A stretch of DNA of 64,000 bases, taken from NCBI GenBank assembly GCA_016806645.1, contig JACSYO010001821.1, forward strand, positions 920,001 to 984,000, in the 5' to 3' direction. Source of the stretch: Ophiodon elongatus. Its lineage: Eukaryota > Chordata > Actinopteri > Perciformes > Hexagrammidae. This document shows, one piece after another, positions 12,939 through 25,981 of this stretch (positions are counted from its first letter, which is position 1; every line of letters begins with the position of its first letter). The notes below the pieces were generated by a model. The model ran no database searches, was not told the DNA's origin, and saw only the letters and a program-made list of their open reading frames with translations. The position numbers and the translations under genes were made by a program.

Positions 12939-12998
12939 AAAGCGGACGACCGGGAGAAGAGGCAGGAAGCCCACCGTTTCCATTTCGATGCCATGTGA
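1036..12998 (+). CDS. itfg1: itfg1, last four coding exons (T-cell immunomodulatory protein / LINKIN), 5' part outside window
   Basis: Coding exons at 1036-1160, 6061-6143, 6964-7081 and 12939-12998 (stop TGA 12996-12998). All have AG/GT borders and compatible phases, and join into 109 C-terminal residues. The first exon reads GQLSQSAHFSLQLPY and HLFVGIPRESGDT; the second holds KKEWTAIIPNSQLIVIPFPH; the third holds KLYLTPSN followed by one hydrophobic membrane helix ending at GILHWQEK; the last is a basic tail ADDREKRQEAHRFHFDAM. This matches the vertebrate ITFG1 C-terminus almost residue for residue. ITFG1 is a single-pass cell-surface protein with an FG-GAP/beta-propeller ectodomain (upstream of this window), implicated in cell adhesion and T-cell modulation. 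The gene continues beyond the left edge. The last acceptor is unusual: it abuts a (TG)45 tract. AATAAA at 13101-13106 would give a very short 3' UTR. Identification is very secure. Confidence 0.96.
4011..4080 (+). repeat. CT-rich microsatellite
   Basis: Nearly pure (CT)n with occasional TTT/CCC interruptions, inside an itfg1 intron. Confidence 0.9.
4913..4941 (+). repeat. (CCAG)n microsatellite
   Basis: About seven tandem CCAG units in an itfg1 intron. Confidence 0.9.
6382..6553 (+). repeat. Two (CA)n microsatellites in an itfg1 intron
   Basis: CA runs at 6382-6409 and 6499-6553 in the 820-bp intron between the 6061 and 6964 exons, separated by about 90 bp of unique sequence. Confidence 0.92.
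7699..7750 (+). repeat. (CA)26 microsatellite
   Basis: Perfect CA run of 52 bases in the terminal itfg1 intron. It is complementary to the TG tract at the other end of the intron. Confidence 0.95.
10760..11030 (+). mobile_element. Fragment of a teleost non-autonomous hAT-like element (5'/middle part)
   Basis: Contains a diverged form of a very common fish repeat: 'tacttaagt', 'ctggctactttt', 'ttttactctaccac', 'cccactgcattcatt.gacagct.tagttac', 'aaatatgatgcatcgttac', 'aaagt.agctccaac'. A complementary 3' fragment of the same family lies near 50,265-50,498. Family assignment (hAT-type, non-coding) is from memory of fish repeats. Boundaries are approximate. Confidence 0.55.
12846..12935 (+). 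repeat. (TG)45 microsatellite abutting the itfg1 last-exon acceptor
   Basis: Ninety bases of perfect TG followed immediately by CAG and the last coding exon at 12939. It replaces the usual pyrimidine tract and branch-point-proximal sequence. Confidence 0.97.
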
Positions 12999-13100
12999 AG
13001 GAGGAGAACTGCATCATGGGAGACCATCCTCCCCGCCTCCGCCTCGCCCTCCCTCCCCTCGTCACGCACACATTTTTCACTCGGCCTCGTTTCAAGGGCC

Positions 13101-13106
13101 AATAAA
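13101..13106 (+). terminator. Likely itfg1 poly(A) signal
   Basis: AATAAA 103 bases after the itfg1 stop codon. A second AATAAA is at 14140-14145, and either could be used. Confidence 0.55.
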
Positions 13107-15590
13107 CGGATCCTCGTTTGCCCCAAAATGTTTCTTTTTGATATTTCTCAGTCCTTCAGTCAGACGTGAAATATTTATGTTCCATTTTATTTATTCATTC
13201 CGGTGTTAGATGTACAGGAACTCCAACAAGGCCATGGAGATACGGGCAAATCCTGATGGAGATGAAGCAGTGATTTCTTTGGACCGGCTGTAGTCAGCAG
13301 CATGACGATCCGTGGCGTTATTAGAGGATCATTTCCAGAAAGAAAATGACACCGATTTTCGTTGAAACGTCCGACAATTGAGTCCAATATTGTACGCTGT
13401 TTGTTTACTCACTGGAAGGGAAGCACCTTTGGCACCGAGTGTTTAAAATGTGTAATGTTACTTGAAATCTGTGTGTGTGTTACTGTCCATTGTCTTTGGT
13501 CCAGTTGATCAATTTCTCTCTTGTTCATTTTATTGAGATATAGTAAATCAATTCTTCCGATTTTATTACCTGTGAAATTACACTGAACTGTATTCTGTGA
13601 TATCAATCTCCGCAGCAGCAGCAACTGGTTGCAAAGTGAACACGATATACGGACACACGCACCATCGTGATTCTGTGGAACGCGGCTCTGCGACCAAATC
13701 TCACCAAAAACTAAAATGAAGAACTGCCTTTCGGGGCCTGCTGAGTGCAAATTGGTCTTTTTTCTCAGTTGATCGTTTTCCCAGTGCATCGTGGGAGTGC
13801 CAAAACAAATGAAGAGTTTCTGTGTTGCATCCTGCAAAATGTCTAATGCTACTGCATCGAGGCTCAAAAGACGTTTTCATTTTGAATTGCTGAAGAAGGC
13901 GGTTTACTCCGGCTTGTGTCGAGACGTGGTTTTAATTTTCTGTTGTCTTTTTTTAATTCGGAGAAGTGCTTTAGTGTGTTCAGATATCTATTTCACTGGA
14001 ATGAGCCCATGCCTTTCCAAGCCGTTTGCACTTTTAAACTAATAATTAATTGCGGGTGTGTGTAATTTATTTCATTTTGCTGATTTGTTTTACAAATGAA
14101 TGTTCAAGCTACTAAATGTGTTTACTTACTGAGGTTGAGAATAAAGGTTTCTTCTGCTTAAATTAACTCTGTGTTGCTTAATTTGTGTATTATTAGACCT
14201 GATATATCTTTTTCATGTGTGAAATAATAAGATTATGTCACAAACAAATAATTCACTGATTCTCCCCCTGAAACTCCTTTCTGGGAATATCCCTATATTT
14301 TGTTGCTGGGAAGCTCGAGGGACATTTACACTGAAAATAATCATCTTTATATGCTCTCATTATCTAAATACGTAGTGAGTTAAAGCAGCAGGGAAATTAA
14401 GCTGCCTTTTAATTTTCCAAAGGGCCCCTTTGAGCACCCCTCTGGGCCCGGCACCCCACATCAGGAGCCACCCTGATAAATAATGCATGGGCAGACTAAA
14501 CCTTCCCTGCATGGCAGAGGAGAGTTTGGTACCCTTTAGCTGATCGCCACTGATACAAAGCACATACGGTGTGTGTGTGTGTGTGGGTGTGTGGGTGGGG
14601 TCGGGGGGTCAATACATAGAGTATTGACAGTCAATACCTTCCAGTGTGTGTGTTTGCTGGGAGGGAGACAGAGAGAGGGGGAGACTTGGAAGGAGGAGGT
14701 GGTGCACGCTACAGGCTGTGTTAACCTGGACACGGAGAGACAGAATTAAACCGGAAACGAAGCAATTGAGCTTCAAAAATAAAAGCATGGAAACCAAAAA
14801 CTAAGAAAACACTAGTGTTGAGGCGCACAGAAGGGTTTTGTCATTAAATTCTAAAACCATGAAGGCAGTACAAAGAGTTATTTATTGAACATGTATGTTT
14901 GCGTACTTACATTTCAAGCAGCATTTAGGGATCTAAGAATACCATTTTTCATATAAATTAACCAAATTGAGATGAAAGCATGTGTCCACATATCTTGATC
15001 ACATTACATTTGACATCCACACCTTTGGTTTAGTGGATGGATGCTGGTTTATATTGCAGGCTGCCAGCCTTTCTAATAATTTGGAGGAGCCATTGGACAC
15101 TAGCAAAATCAAGAACTATATCACAATGTGAGGCCTTGATTCATCACAAAACTGGGCTACAAACAGTGTGTGGATAGCACTTAATAGACAACATGTGTGT
15201 TGTCTATTAAGTCCTTCATGCATTATGCACACGTCTTCATTTGCAACCTGTCCGTTTTCACCAGGAATATCATCAAATCATAGTTAGATACATCATCGAA
15301 TAATTAACTCATGACAAGACAAAGTAAATCATAACAGTTTTATATAGTGCCATGTATGTTTTAATCTTTCATTGAGTGCCTGCATTATTTCTTGAATTAA
15401 CTTCTTTTTTTTTTTTTTTTGGTTACAAGTTTGCCAGTATGGTTTACTTTGAAAGAAACGACCGGAAACGGGATTTCTTCATCGTGTGCACGTTCACTAC
15501 ATGCTCGTGACAAGCCACTCATTGATGTAAGCAGCGCCCACGGCTTAAATGAGCCTCGTTCAGGAGCGTTTCTGAGTTCAGACACGGACG
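13107..15590. other. Intergenic region itfg1-neto2
   Basis: Possible extended itfg1 3' UTR to the AATAAA at 14140, then AT-rich sequence. The only structured element I see is a perfect 14-bp inverted repeat at 15180-15211. No gene recognised. Confidence 0.7.
15180..15211. repeat. Perfect 14-bp inverted repeat, 4-base loop
   Basis: Arms CTTAATAGACAACA (15180-15193) and its exact reverse complement (15198-15211), separated by TGTG. Confidence 0.9.
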
Positions 15591-15647
15591 GAGAGCAGAC
15601 AGCGGCGGACTCTCCTCCTCCTCTTCCTCTCTCTCTCTCTCTCTCTC

Positions 15648-15694
<47 letters not shown>

Positions 15695-16120
15695 AACTCT
15701 CTCTCACTCTCTCTCTCTCTCTACCTCTCTCTCCATTCACCATCCATCCATATGCGTCTTTTGGATACCTACCTCTCCTAGAGCGCATCAAGCCGGCCCG
15801 GATCAGTCCATCCACCCACATGCCATCTCCGCCGTGTCGTCCCGCTGCAAGCTTGCGTTCGCGGTGATGATGCCCGGCTGAGGGTCTCGCAGCAGTCTTC
15901 ATCCTCCAGCCAAACGCAGCGGGACCGCCGACCGAAGAGGAGCTCGGTGCCGCTTCCCTCCTCTTGGAGCGTGGCTCTATGCGCAATGGATTTACGGTTG
16001 TCAGAGAAAAGTTGGATTTCGTGAAGAGCCCCGTGGATCCCTAAAATGGACAGAACAGGAGGGCGTTTTTAGAAGAAAAGAAAAAGGTGCTTTTGGGTCG
16101 GAATCACACCGTGAGAGGAA
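15590..16120 (+). promoter_or_regulatory. neto2: neto2 5' leader/promoter region with CT tract and two uORFs
   Basis: A CT-rich tract (15631-15723) is followed by CpG-containing sequence leading to the neto2 start at 16121. If this sequence is transcribed unspliced, two short upstream reading frames precede the start: ATG 15979 to TAA 16042-16044 (21 codons) and ATG 16046 to TAG 16070-16072 (8 codons). The transcription start site is not visible; the left boundary is a guess. Confidence 0.5.
15631..15723 (+). repeat. CT-rich microsatellite upstream of neto2
   Basis: Interrupted (CT)n tract just upstream of or within the neto2 5' leader. Confidence 0.92.
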
Positions 16121-16247
16121 ATGCACAGAGGTGAGTTGGACACGAGCTGCTCGAGAATCCGCGATGCGCGTCAAGGTCCGGTGCATTGGGCAGAAAGAAT
16201 CGACAGTTTTTTTTAATGCTCGGATTAAATGTATCTACCTCTTTGCC

Positions 16248-16283
<36 letters not shown>

Positions 16284-16476
16284 GCTCGGAGGATGTTTTG
16301 TTTGCAGGTGATGTGGATTTCAACACGTGCAGAGCAATTAGAGCATGAACTGATAAAAATCCTCCCTATGGAGCAGATTCAGAACAGATTCAGATTTACT
16401 CATCATTTATTATGCATTTCTCTGAAAATGAGAGCGCTAATTAACAGGCGAATAAATGCAAATTGACTAATCTTTC

Positions 16477-16542
<66 letters not shown>

Positions 16543-18684
16543 ATTTTATTTGTCTCTACGGTATCAACTTGCCCTCTCGTGACTGTTTAAATCTGTTGCT
16601 GTATTGTCCACCTCACTGATCGACATCGCCATTAACCACTGGCTGCCCAATTCAAGTTTTTGGTCTGCTTCTAATTTTCTCTTAAGATTCAGCAAAAACC
16701 CAGAGCGGTTCGTCTGAGTTTGGTTCGGTCTGGCTGGTTTGAACAATATGAAAATGAACTAAAATAGCCCAACACCAAATGCTTCCTAAAACGCCGCGTG
16801 TTCGTTTTGAGCATAGTCATCACATGAAGAAGGAATCACCATCATTCTAATGGCCCTGTATGCTGAGCCTTTGCGCGTAAAGGGACCAGGACCAGAGCGG
16901 GTTAGCCGTTTGGGCACTGTGAGGTGTGTCTGACAATACCAGCCGACGTGTGTGCAAGCTGATTATTTGTGGTTTATGATAGAAATGGACAGCAACGGTC
17001 AAATATTATTTGAAGTCCACCATGGGAGCATTAAGTGTTTCCTAGAAGCGGACAGTAACGTACAAAAACATCGTGTCTGTCACGACATTGGCCACAGAAA
17101 TGTGGCCACGGAAAGGAGCGCGTTTGCGTTTGTTGGTTGCAAATAGTTGCCATCATTTATCTTCGAATATGTTCTTTTAAATGATGGCTGAAATAAACAG
17201 CGGCTCATGTCACTTCAAACTACTCGCAACTGGCAGTCCTACAATACATTGTTTTCTCCTCCGTGGCGAAGGAAGCTCCCCAAGTTCTGAGCCACACGCC
17301 GACGTCCGTCGTCGTGTGCGCGCGTGCTGCGCGCTGTCCGGCTCCAGCCACAGCTGTCTCGCGCTCTCAACACCTGAGGCGCGCGCCAGCGGCCGGACGC
17401 GGCTGCAACACCTCCTGATGCGCTCAGTGAAGCGCACGCGGTGCCTGTTGTGGACAGTTTACTGCAGTAACGCTAGCTGGAGGGGGGTTAAACCTGAACA
17501 GGTAGCGTTAAATATATTGTAAAGTGTGTGTTTGTGGGGCCATTAGCTAACCCACTGTTTAGAGCCTAAACTACAGAGTTTGCCTAACTATTAATATGAA
17601 TTAATTAATTAGCTCTCAACTGGCCAGGTGTGGCCCCTCTGTCACATAGGTTACCACAATGGCGTCATTCTTAATTTGAGCTGTAACAGAGCATGACGCC
17701 CGAAAGAAAAAAAATAAAGTCATCTTTCTATGGACTCTTTAAATATGAAGCTTTATGAGTACCTTTACTCTCGTGACGTTGGAGCCGCTCTTTGCGTGCC
17801 TCATTAAGCGGCTAGCTTACAGGCTACTAATGTACTAAAGTCTATGATGGCAGATTTGTAGATGTAGCGTTAGTCCTATTCATTTACGTCATTTAGACTT
17901 AAGGCAGATGGGATCAAGCAAAAGCCCACATTATCAGCTCTATAATATCATTTCCAACCCCTCTTTAATCCTGTGTTACAGAAGGCTGTGCTTTTTTTTT
18001 TTTTTAGAAAAAACAAACAGATTACAGCCTCAATTTGTCTCGTAAGAGGAAGTGAGGAGTGATGTAAAAATGAAACGACATGACCTAGAACCGTGGGGTT
18101 GAACCTGTGGCAATTTTGTTCCCCCTCCTTCTGTAAAATGACCAGAGGTCAGACAAAACTCCTTTTTATTTCTTCTTCATTTGATGACTATGCTCAAAAC
18201 TATCATGCAACGTTTTCAGGAACCAAATGTATTTAAATTATTATTTATTTTAAGGAATTTAGCTGCACGTGAACGACCCTAACCAACAGTATATGTTCAG
18301 TATGTTGCCATGGGGAGGGCAAACAGATATTAGGAGGGATGCTTTTTGGAAAGCCTGTTCATTGACGTTCTTTGTACATATCTTATCGTCCATCATCCGT
18401 TCGTATCGGTGTTCACAAATTGTTATCTTGGTGTGACAATTGGCTGCAGCTCTATTTAGCTTGTGATTTATTTATATTACAAAAAGATGTTACAAATGCC
18501 TGCATAAATTATGCAACTTTTGCCTAATAAGTTGATTAAATATTGATATGCTTGGTACACATTTCTTCCACTGCAGCTCGAGGCAGCTCTTATTCGGTTT
18601 AAAACTCTTACAGGTGAAATAACCATTGCCTGTTTCTTACAGAGTCTGTGTTTGTTAAAGCATTTGAGAGGATTACCCCCCCCC

Positions 18685-18743
<59 letters not shown>

Positions 18744-21637
18744 TCCACATAATTTAATGACTGGCTTATAATGTAAGAACAGAACCAAAAAAAAAAAGTG
18801 TCAGTGAGAGCCTACCGTATCTATTTGGTTCTTGAGTGCGTTTAGGTGGTCTGTTCTCTATAAGTGCCTGCGGTAGTTCCTCCTCCCACCTAGGATTCTT
18901 CATCGCAAGATAATGGAGATGCAAGTAATGAGGAACCCGGAGCCTGGGGGGCCGCGTGCGTGTGCATTTGAAAACAAGTCCATTCGAACATGCATGCTCA
19001 TTGGTGCGGTTGTGTTCACTGCTTATGTTAACCATAGATTCTTCTTCATTAGACCCCCCAACCCCACCCCCCCTCTCTCTCTCTTTCCTGCTCTCTCCCT
19101 CTCTTTCTTTTTTATCCCTCCTTCCTGGGTGCCATTATGCAACGTGCCAGGCTCTCGCTCGCTCTCTAATTCGATGTGAGCGGGCCAACCTATTATGAAC
19201 TCAGAGGGGATCAGGTCTATAGTGGCTTATCAGAGCAAGACAGTGTCAGGAGCTGTAACGCGTTCTCGCCCCCCAGTGCAGATATCATTGTAATGCAACA
19301 TATTTCACCTATTGTCTGTAGCCGTGCATGCTCTGCCCAAATGACTCTCTCCTCGTCGGTGCTGTAAGCCTTGTAGCCTGTAATCCTGTTTTTTCTGCTA
19401 ATGCGTCATGTATCTGGTGCCTAGAGGCCGCAGATTAGCAGGTTGGAGTCTTGTGGTGTGGATGAGGGTTGATGGTTAAAAAAACTATCTTTAATGAACT
19501 ACTACTGGCTGCTCCCGCTACTACTGCTATTACGGAGAGTCAATTCCCTCTGCACAGCTGCTGTTCTATTACTTCTAATGCTTTGACTACCTCCAATAAT
19601 CCTGCTATATCTACTAGTAGTAGCAGCAGCAGCAGTAGTAGTACTGCTGCTCATTCTGACAGCTGTGACTAAGCTACTACTATTGCAAGTGTCTCTGCAG
19701 TTCTCCAGCACCTACATATTATGTGACAGCAACTATTATATTAGACTATATTAATTATCCTAGAAATATTTTACCTTAGTGTTGACAATGATACAATTAT
19801 ATCATGAATTTACACTAGTATTACAAAGACATGCACGTATACCTTATTTTTTCCTCCTCGCTCTTCCTCGGCGTTGCATTTTTAAAATGTACCAATTCAA
19901 CCAGAGATTCACTTGAAAATGTTATAGATCTATATTTAACTTGTTATTCGTTAAGGCCAGGTGAAATCAATATTGCAGCCGATCACGCACGTACTTGTTC
20001 TGTGGCTGTTAAACAGATTCTCATGTTCTCGTTTCTATAGATGCAGTATTATGTCACCTGTGACTAATGTGTTATATCTCCGTTTTGCAGCGTGGATACT
20101 CTTCTTTCTAATAGAAGAGGGTTTTGCTCTGGCACAGAGAACTAAAGGTAAGCCACACAGGTCAAATGCTCCTCTGTTCTATTAATGTTGTGTCACCCGA
20201 ATAAGGGGCATTATCTCTTCTTGAATCATAGGACTTAATTCTGTTCTGCCATTCCTCCCTCTTTATTCCCTGCCTGCTTTTTCCCTTCTTTTTTTTCTCG
20301 CGCCCGCCAAACCCTCCCTCCTCTCGCCCTGCCTTCCAATCGTTCCCTCATTGATCCCTGGACTCAATAACCCATCTGTCCGTCTGTTCTCTGCCTTTCT
20401 GCTTCAAGACTCCCCAAGCGATCATGGTGGCCAGAGCCCCAACCAGAACGACTGTGGCACGTGGGTCCGCAACATCAATGGCGGGGTGTTCACGTCGCCA
20501 AACTACCCCACCACCTACCCACCCAACAAGGAGTGTGTTTATATCCTGGAAGGTAAAGCAGGTTCCTTTTTTTTTCATTTGAGCACTTCATCTTCAGCTC
20601 GATAGCTGTTGTCGTCAGAACAGCTGACACAGTTTCCCGCCTTTCAGCATATTGCCTCCTTCGGTGAATGTCATTAGTCTGACTGACATTGTTTTATATA
20701 ACCTCGCCCCTATCTGATTTTCTGTTCCTTCGCTGGCAGGCAATCAGCTTGACATTTTTTCGAATGAGCCATCCTGAGTTTGTTTCACCCCACAGATATA
20801 ACCCTTTGAAAATGATGGAGAGTGGCGCATTGTGGGTAGCCCCTGACTTTTGGCCTAATCAGTGTAGTGCTGTGTTCATTTCTATTGGCAGGGTGTGCCA
20901 GAAGACTCCGATATTGAATGAAACCTAAAACAGATGAACATCTGCTATACAACGCTGAGCTTCGGTGGCATATCGCTGAATTGCCGGTGTCCTTGTCGAC
21001 GCTTTATTGTTTACCAGAAATACCACATCCATCAGTCATCTGGCGGCATGAGCCCGCATGGGACACATAATGCATGGCGTCATTAGCAGCTATAGGATAT
21101 AAGGTCTGGGATAGTGCTTGATTGGTTTTCACACTAAATTGATGAACGGTCCATGAAGTTAAAAGTTTAGCCATTCATGAGACGTGTGTGTGGTACTGGC
21201 TTGCGGTGGTGGAGGAGAGATTTCACACGTGGCTCAAGGGCTCCCCCTGTGGACAAATCAAGCCCAGACCTGTTGTTGATGAATAAGCAGTGACTCCATT
21301 CCACTCGGCCCACTGGTGTGTGCAGGAGTACATCGCAGTGGGTCTGCAAGGCAACAGACGGAACCTATCATTTGCCATTATTTGGTCTGAATGGCCTTGG
21401 TCATATTCGTATCCAAGCTCCAGTGTTCAGCCTTTTCTTCTGCCTCTCAAAGACAGAGCGATGGTACCGTCTGGCACAAGTGCTAATCAAATAGCTTTGT
21501 AATCATAATTAGTGGTTAGTGAGACTCATTGATTATGTCATGTCCCCCCGGTTCATCAGCTCAATAGATCGAGTGATTGAAGTTTCTGCTCTTTCAGTAT
21601 TAAGCTGGTGTGTGTGTGTGTGTGTGCGTGTGTGTGC

Positions 21638-21669
<32 letters not shown>

Positions 21670-24600
21670 CAGAGAGATTGAAAGTTATAGAGAGAATGAG
21701 ACTCGGCGCACCAGGGAATGAACTCACTGATAGCAGGAAGTGCAGAAGTACAAGCTGCTCGCTCGAGCAGAAAGGGAGGACATTGTGGCTCAAATTCAAA
21801 GACAAGAACAGAGACACAAATCCAGTCGCACACTGTACCATACACATGTACTGCCCTCTTTTTTTTTCTCTCTGAAGGGGCATGCTCGGCTTCTCCATGA
21901 CAGAGATGATTCAAAGCCCCACCCTCAGCATCTTTATTTAGTAGTATTCATCCCCCAAGGCAGCCATGAATTGCCCTTGTTAAATACTTCCTCTGTGTGT
22001 GGGAGTAATGTTATGAAAGGCCATGCAGTATATAGACATACTGTGGATTTGCATGACAGGTGAACTTGTGAACTACAGTTCCTGCTGTGGTTGCAATGTT
22101 CTAGATTCTCTCACTCAGCGCTAGCGGTGCTGACATGTCAGACTGTGTCTCTGTTTGTGTATGCTTGTATACACGTGTGTGCATATACACTTGTGTGCAC
22201 TGTGCATGCAACTGCCGATGAATATGTGGATGTGTACCATTGTGTTTATGTTAAATGTCAAGAAAATGTTTATCTTGTTCTGCTCTCTCATGCGTTATGC
22301 ATGCAAAGTTCATGAATGTAGAGATGTACTTATAATGCTGTTAACCACAATTGGCAAGCACAAACCTCTAAAAGTCTAAACAACGTCAGGGGGATCTTAT
22401 TAGGTCAAACATCTATGTTAATCTGATTGTTTGTTGGGCTGTTTTTGGGAGAGCATCGAGGCAGAATCTTACTTGGAAGTTCAGGCAGAGCAGGTACTTC
22501 ATTGGGTTCATCCAACACGCTGAAGTGGGGCGAGCGTCCCCTGTGCTCACAATGGTCATTAGTCACTGCAATGGCAAAAAACATTTTAATATTCACCAAT
22601 GATGCAACCTGTGAGAGGACAAAAAAAACTCTCATGCACCAGGTGCCAAATATTGTCAGATAATTGTGTTTTTTTTAGTAAATGGGGCTGATTAAAGCCG
22701 TAGGGAACATTTACATACAGGAAAAGTCAGTTAAGTCTAAATGACAAAAATGCATAATTTTAACAGATCAGCAATGTTATAAAGTCCATGTTTGAAAAGG
22801 GGCTTTACTTACCTATAATACCCTATGTCTAAGTCTTAGCCAGCTTCTAAAAAGTTTTCTCTCCACACACTCAGCGGGGTTAGAAGGTTAGAAGTAACAG
22901 TCCGAGTGTTCAACTTCAAAATCCAGATTAACTCATATTTGACTCTACTTTATGCATTCAAATACCATCCAGATTTTTCTTTGTCCTGTAAAAGCAAGAT
23001 TTAATTTGATTCCTGTCGTGGATTTAGCCCCTTTGTTTCCTTTCTCTCCCCACTCCCTTGTTCGTCCAAAGCTCTTCCTAGACAAAGGATTCAGCTAGCT
23101 TTTGATAAGAATTACTACATCGAGCCATCATTCGAGTGCCGCTTCGATCACATCGAAATACGCGATGGGCCATTTGGGTTCTCGCCACTCATTGATCGCT
23201 TCTGTGGGGGAAAGAACCCGGGCCTGGTTACATCGACGGGACGCTTCATGTGGATCAAGTTCACCAGCGACGAGGAGCTGGAAGGCCTGGGCTTCCGCAT
23301 TAAGTACACCTTCATTGCAGGTAAGGACACCCAAATTGTATATTGGCAGTTCATATACTGTAATTCCACAGTACAATCTCACATTCTTTCAGCTGATTTC
23401 TGTATGCATCAAAGGTTTTGGGTTAGATATGTAAATAACGGGATTTGGTTCATTTGTTTTTTATAAAGTCCCCCAAATTATAGGGGAGAATCCACCCATC
23501 TCCAACAATATCATAGCCTTCCTTCCTTTACTTTTCTTGCTCTACAGCAGACATTAGAACCTCCTGAATCTAAACCCAGTATGTCTAGAAATCAGTGTCT
23601 GCCATCAGGCGACAGATATTAGCTTCAAAGAGACCCCTCTCTGCTTCATCTGGCCTGGCTTAATGGGATCTTATCTTGTGTTCTCTGCTTATCCATTTCT
23701 GCCGTGTGGATTGAGAGTAATGTGCCTCCCGAATCTGATCATTTCAGACCCTGATTTCCATCTGCACGTGGGCGGACTGCTGAATCCAATCCCAGGTAAG
23801 CTCTTCAGTATTTCGCCGATTTGTGTTCGATCCTTTTTGAAGAGCTCCTCTTAGCTCAGAAGCTTACCGGAGGCGATCTCTGCCTCTGACGTGAATGCTG
23901 AATGTGCAAATGTACCTGGATAAGCACACGATTGTACATGAAGGGAGATGATGTACATACACACGCATGTACAAATTTAAACGCATGAAGGAACACACAC
24001 CTCACACATCCTGATCTTCCCTCCCGGTCGTCCTGCCTTTGTCCCTCCCTCCTCTTCTTGTCCTTTGTCCTAATCCGCTGTGCTCACTTCAATTCCACCT
24101 TAAATCCTTTACTTCTTTAAATAAAATCCTTCGTCTGTCTCTGTCTGTCTTGCTTCTCTTCTCATCTTACCCCTTTTTTCCTCTTTATCCTCTGCTCTTT
24201 CGTCTCCCTCTCTCTCTCTGTTTCTCCTCTCTTGTTTCTGTCTTACTTCTCTCGTGTACCTCCGTGTGACCCCTTTCTCACCTTCCCTGTCCTTTACCTC
24301 TCTCTTTCTTTCTTTTCCTTTTTTCTTCTCTCCTCCACATTTCCTCTGTCTCTGTACAGACTGTCAGTTTGAAATCGGCGGATGGGATGGAATTATTCGC
24401 TCCAGTCAGGTGGAGGAGGAAGAAAAAGTGAAGCCTGGTGATGCTCTGGACTGTATCTGGACCATCAGGGCTCCTCCTCAGTCCAAGGTCAGTAAAAAGG
24501 ACCATGTTAGTTAGTCATCAGCAATAACGGCATGCGTTGCTTCTATCCTTTCCTTCAACCCATGTTTGGTACTTTTGAGAATTCTACATCTTGAAATAGC

Positions 24601-25928
24601 TACGATCCACAGTCTGGTCTATGCCTCTGTTTGGATGACTTAAATTCAGAGTTCAAAATAGCTGACAAACGCACGCCTTAACAAACTCAGTAGTTATGAT
24701 ATAAAATATTAAAACACACAGAGAACTCATGATATATTTAAGTATTCAAGGACTTTTATTAATCTCATCTTTGAGGGATATTTTTTTTAGACGCTGCCAC
24801 TCGCTCCACTGAAAGACTGAAAAATATTAGAGGACATTTTACAGCTGAATCATCAACAACTTTGCTCTCAGTTATTTTCTACCATTTCACTACCCTCGTA
24901 GACCCTGAAATGTGTTGTTGCACATCCCTATGCGTGCATTCTGAAGCTGAATGTTTATTTCAGTCAAATTGCTGATGTTTTCTTATTATTGTAATCAGTA
25001 TGGTGAAAAACTGCATGGAGTTGCTTTTTGTTCAACTCTAAATTGGGCCACATTACAAGTGATACAAAATATCATCTCATACATGCAGTCCATCCCAGAT
25101 ATGAACAGTCATCCAAAATAAGAAATCTGATGAGAAATAATTTATAAATGAACCATGAAGTCTTGCAGTGTAAAAAGAGTTGGCTTGTGGAGATGCTCTG
25201 AAGAACAGCTCAGAATATGTGTACTATCTATCTGTTAGTAGAGTTGCTCCAGCACTTCACCTTGACAGTGTTAACGTCATCATTCCTTTTCAGTTTTTCA
25301 GCACGTTTCAATAGAGAATTCATATTCTTATTGTTACACATTCCGTATGAATGCATGCAGAATGTAGTTGTGTTCTCCAGTCACTGAGAAGAAAGCCTCC
25401 CAGGGGCCATGTCTATGTTGTGATTGTAATTCAATACATAATGGGTATAAGCAGTGCAAATACACATGAGAGGCACCATGGGAAAAAAGCAATGCAGGCA
25501 GATTGTATTGAGAAAATGTAGCCCTGGAGATTCATAACTACATTTTCAAGCCAAGAGCGAAAGCCCAGTTATGTGTTCCCATAAGTTCTGATATTTATGA
25601 GCGGGTATCTGACACCCCATTGAAATTACAACCATAACCTGCCTAGCTTTGATTCACTGCTGCTTTGCTTCTGCCTGATGACTAAATGAGTCATCAGTAC
25701 GCTCCTATACTACTCCCTCGCCACGACATATACTGACACACATGCACACGCAAATTCATGCACATCTAATGAAAACAGCAGATACACGCAGTCACAAATT
25801 ACATAATATACTGTCTCATGGAGTACTGTAAGCAATTACTTATACACATTTTACACTCACATGTAATAGTAAATGCATACACATGTAAACATTCACGCAT
25901 GACTCACACACACATGCTCCCCCTGACT

Positions 25929-25981
<53 letters not shown>

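Noticed and set aside
12766..13209. Long poly-Cys-Val and poly-His-Thr frames around CA/GT tracts here and at 6.4, 7.1, 7.7, 49.5, 51.2 and 52.0 kb
   Set aside because: Translation of dinucleotide repeats, open in every frame by chance.
13409..14042. 152- and 83-residue frames downstream of itfg1
   Set aside because: No homology recognised, no splice or promoter context. Likely chance frames in the 3' flank.
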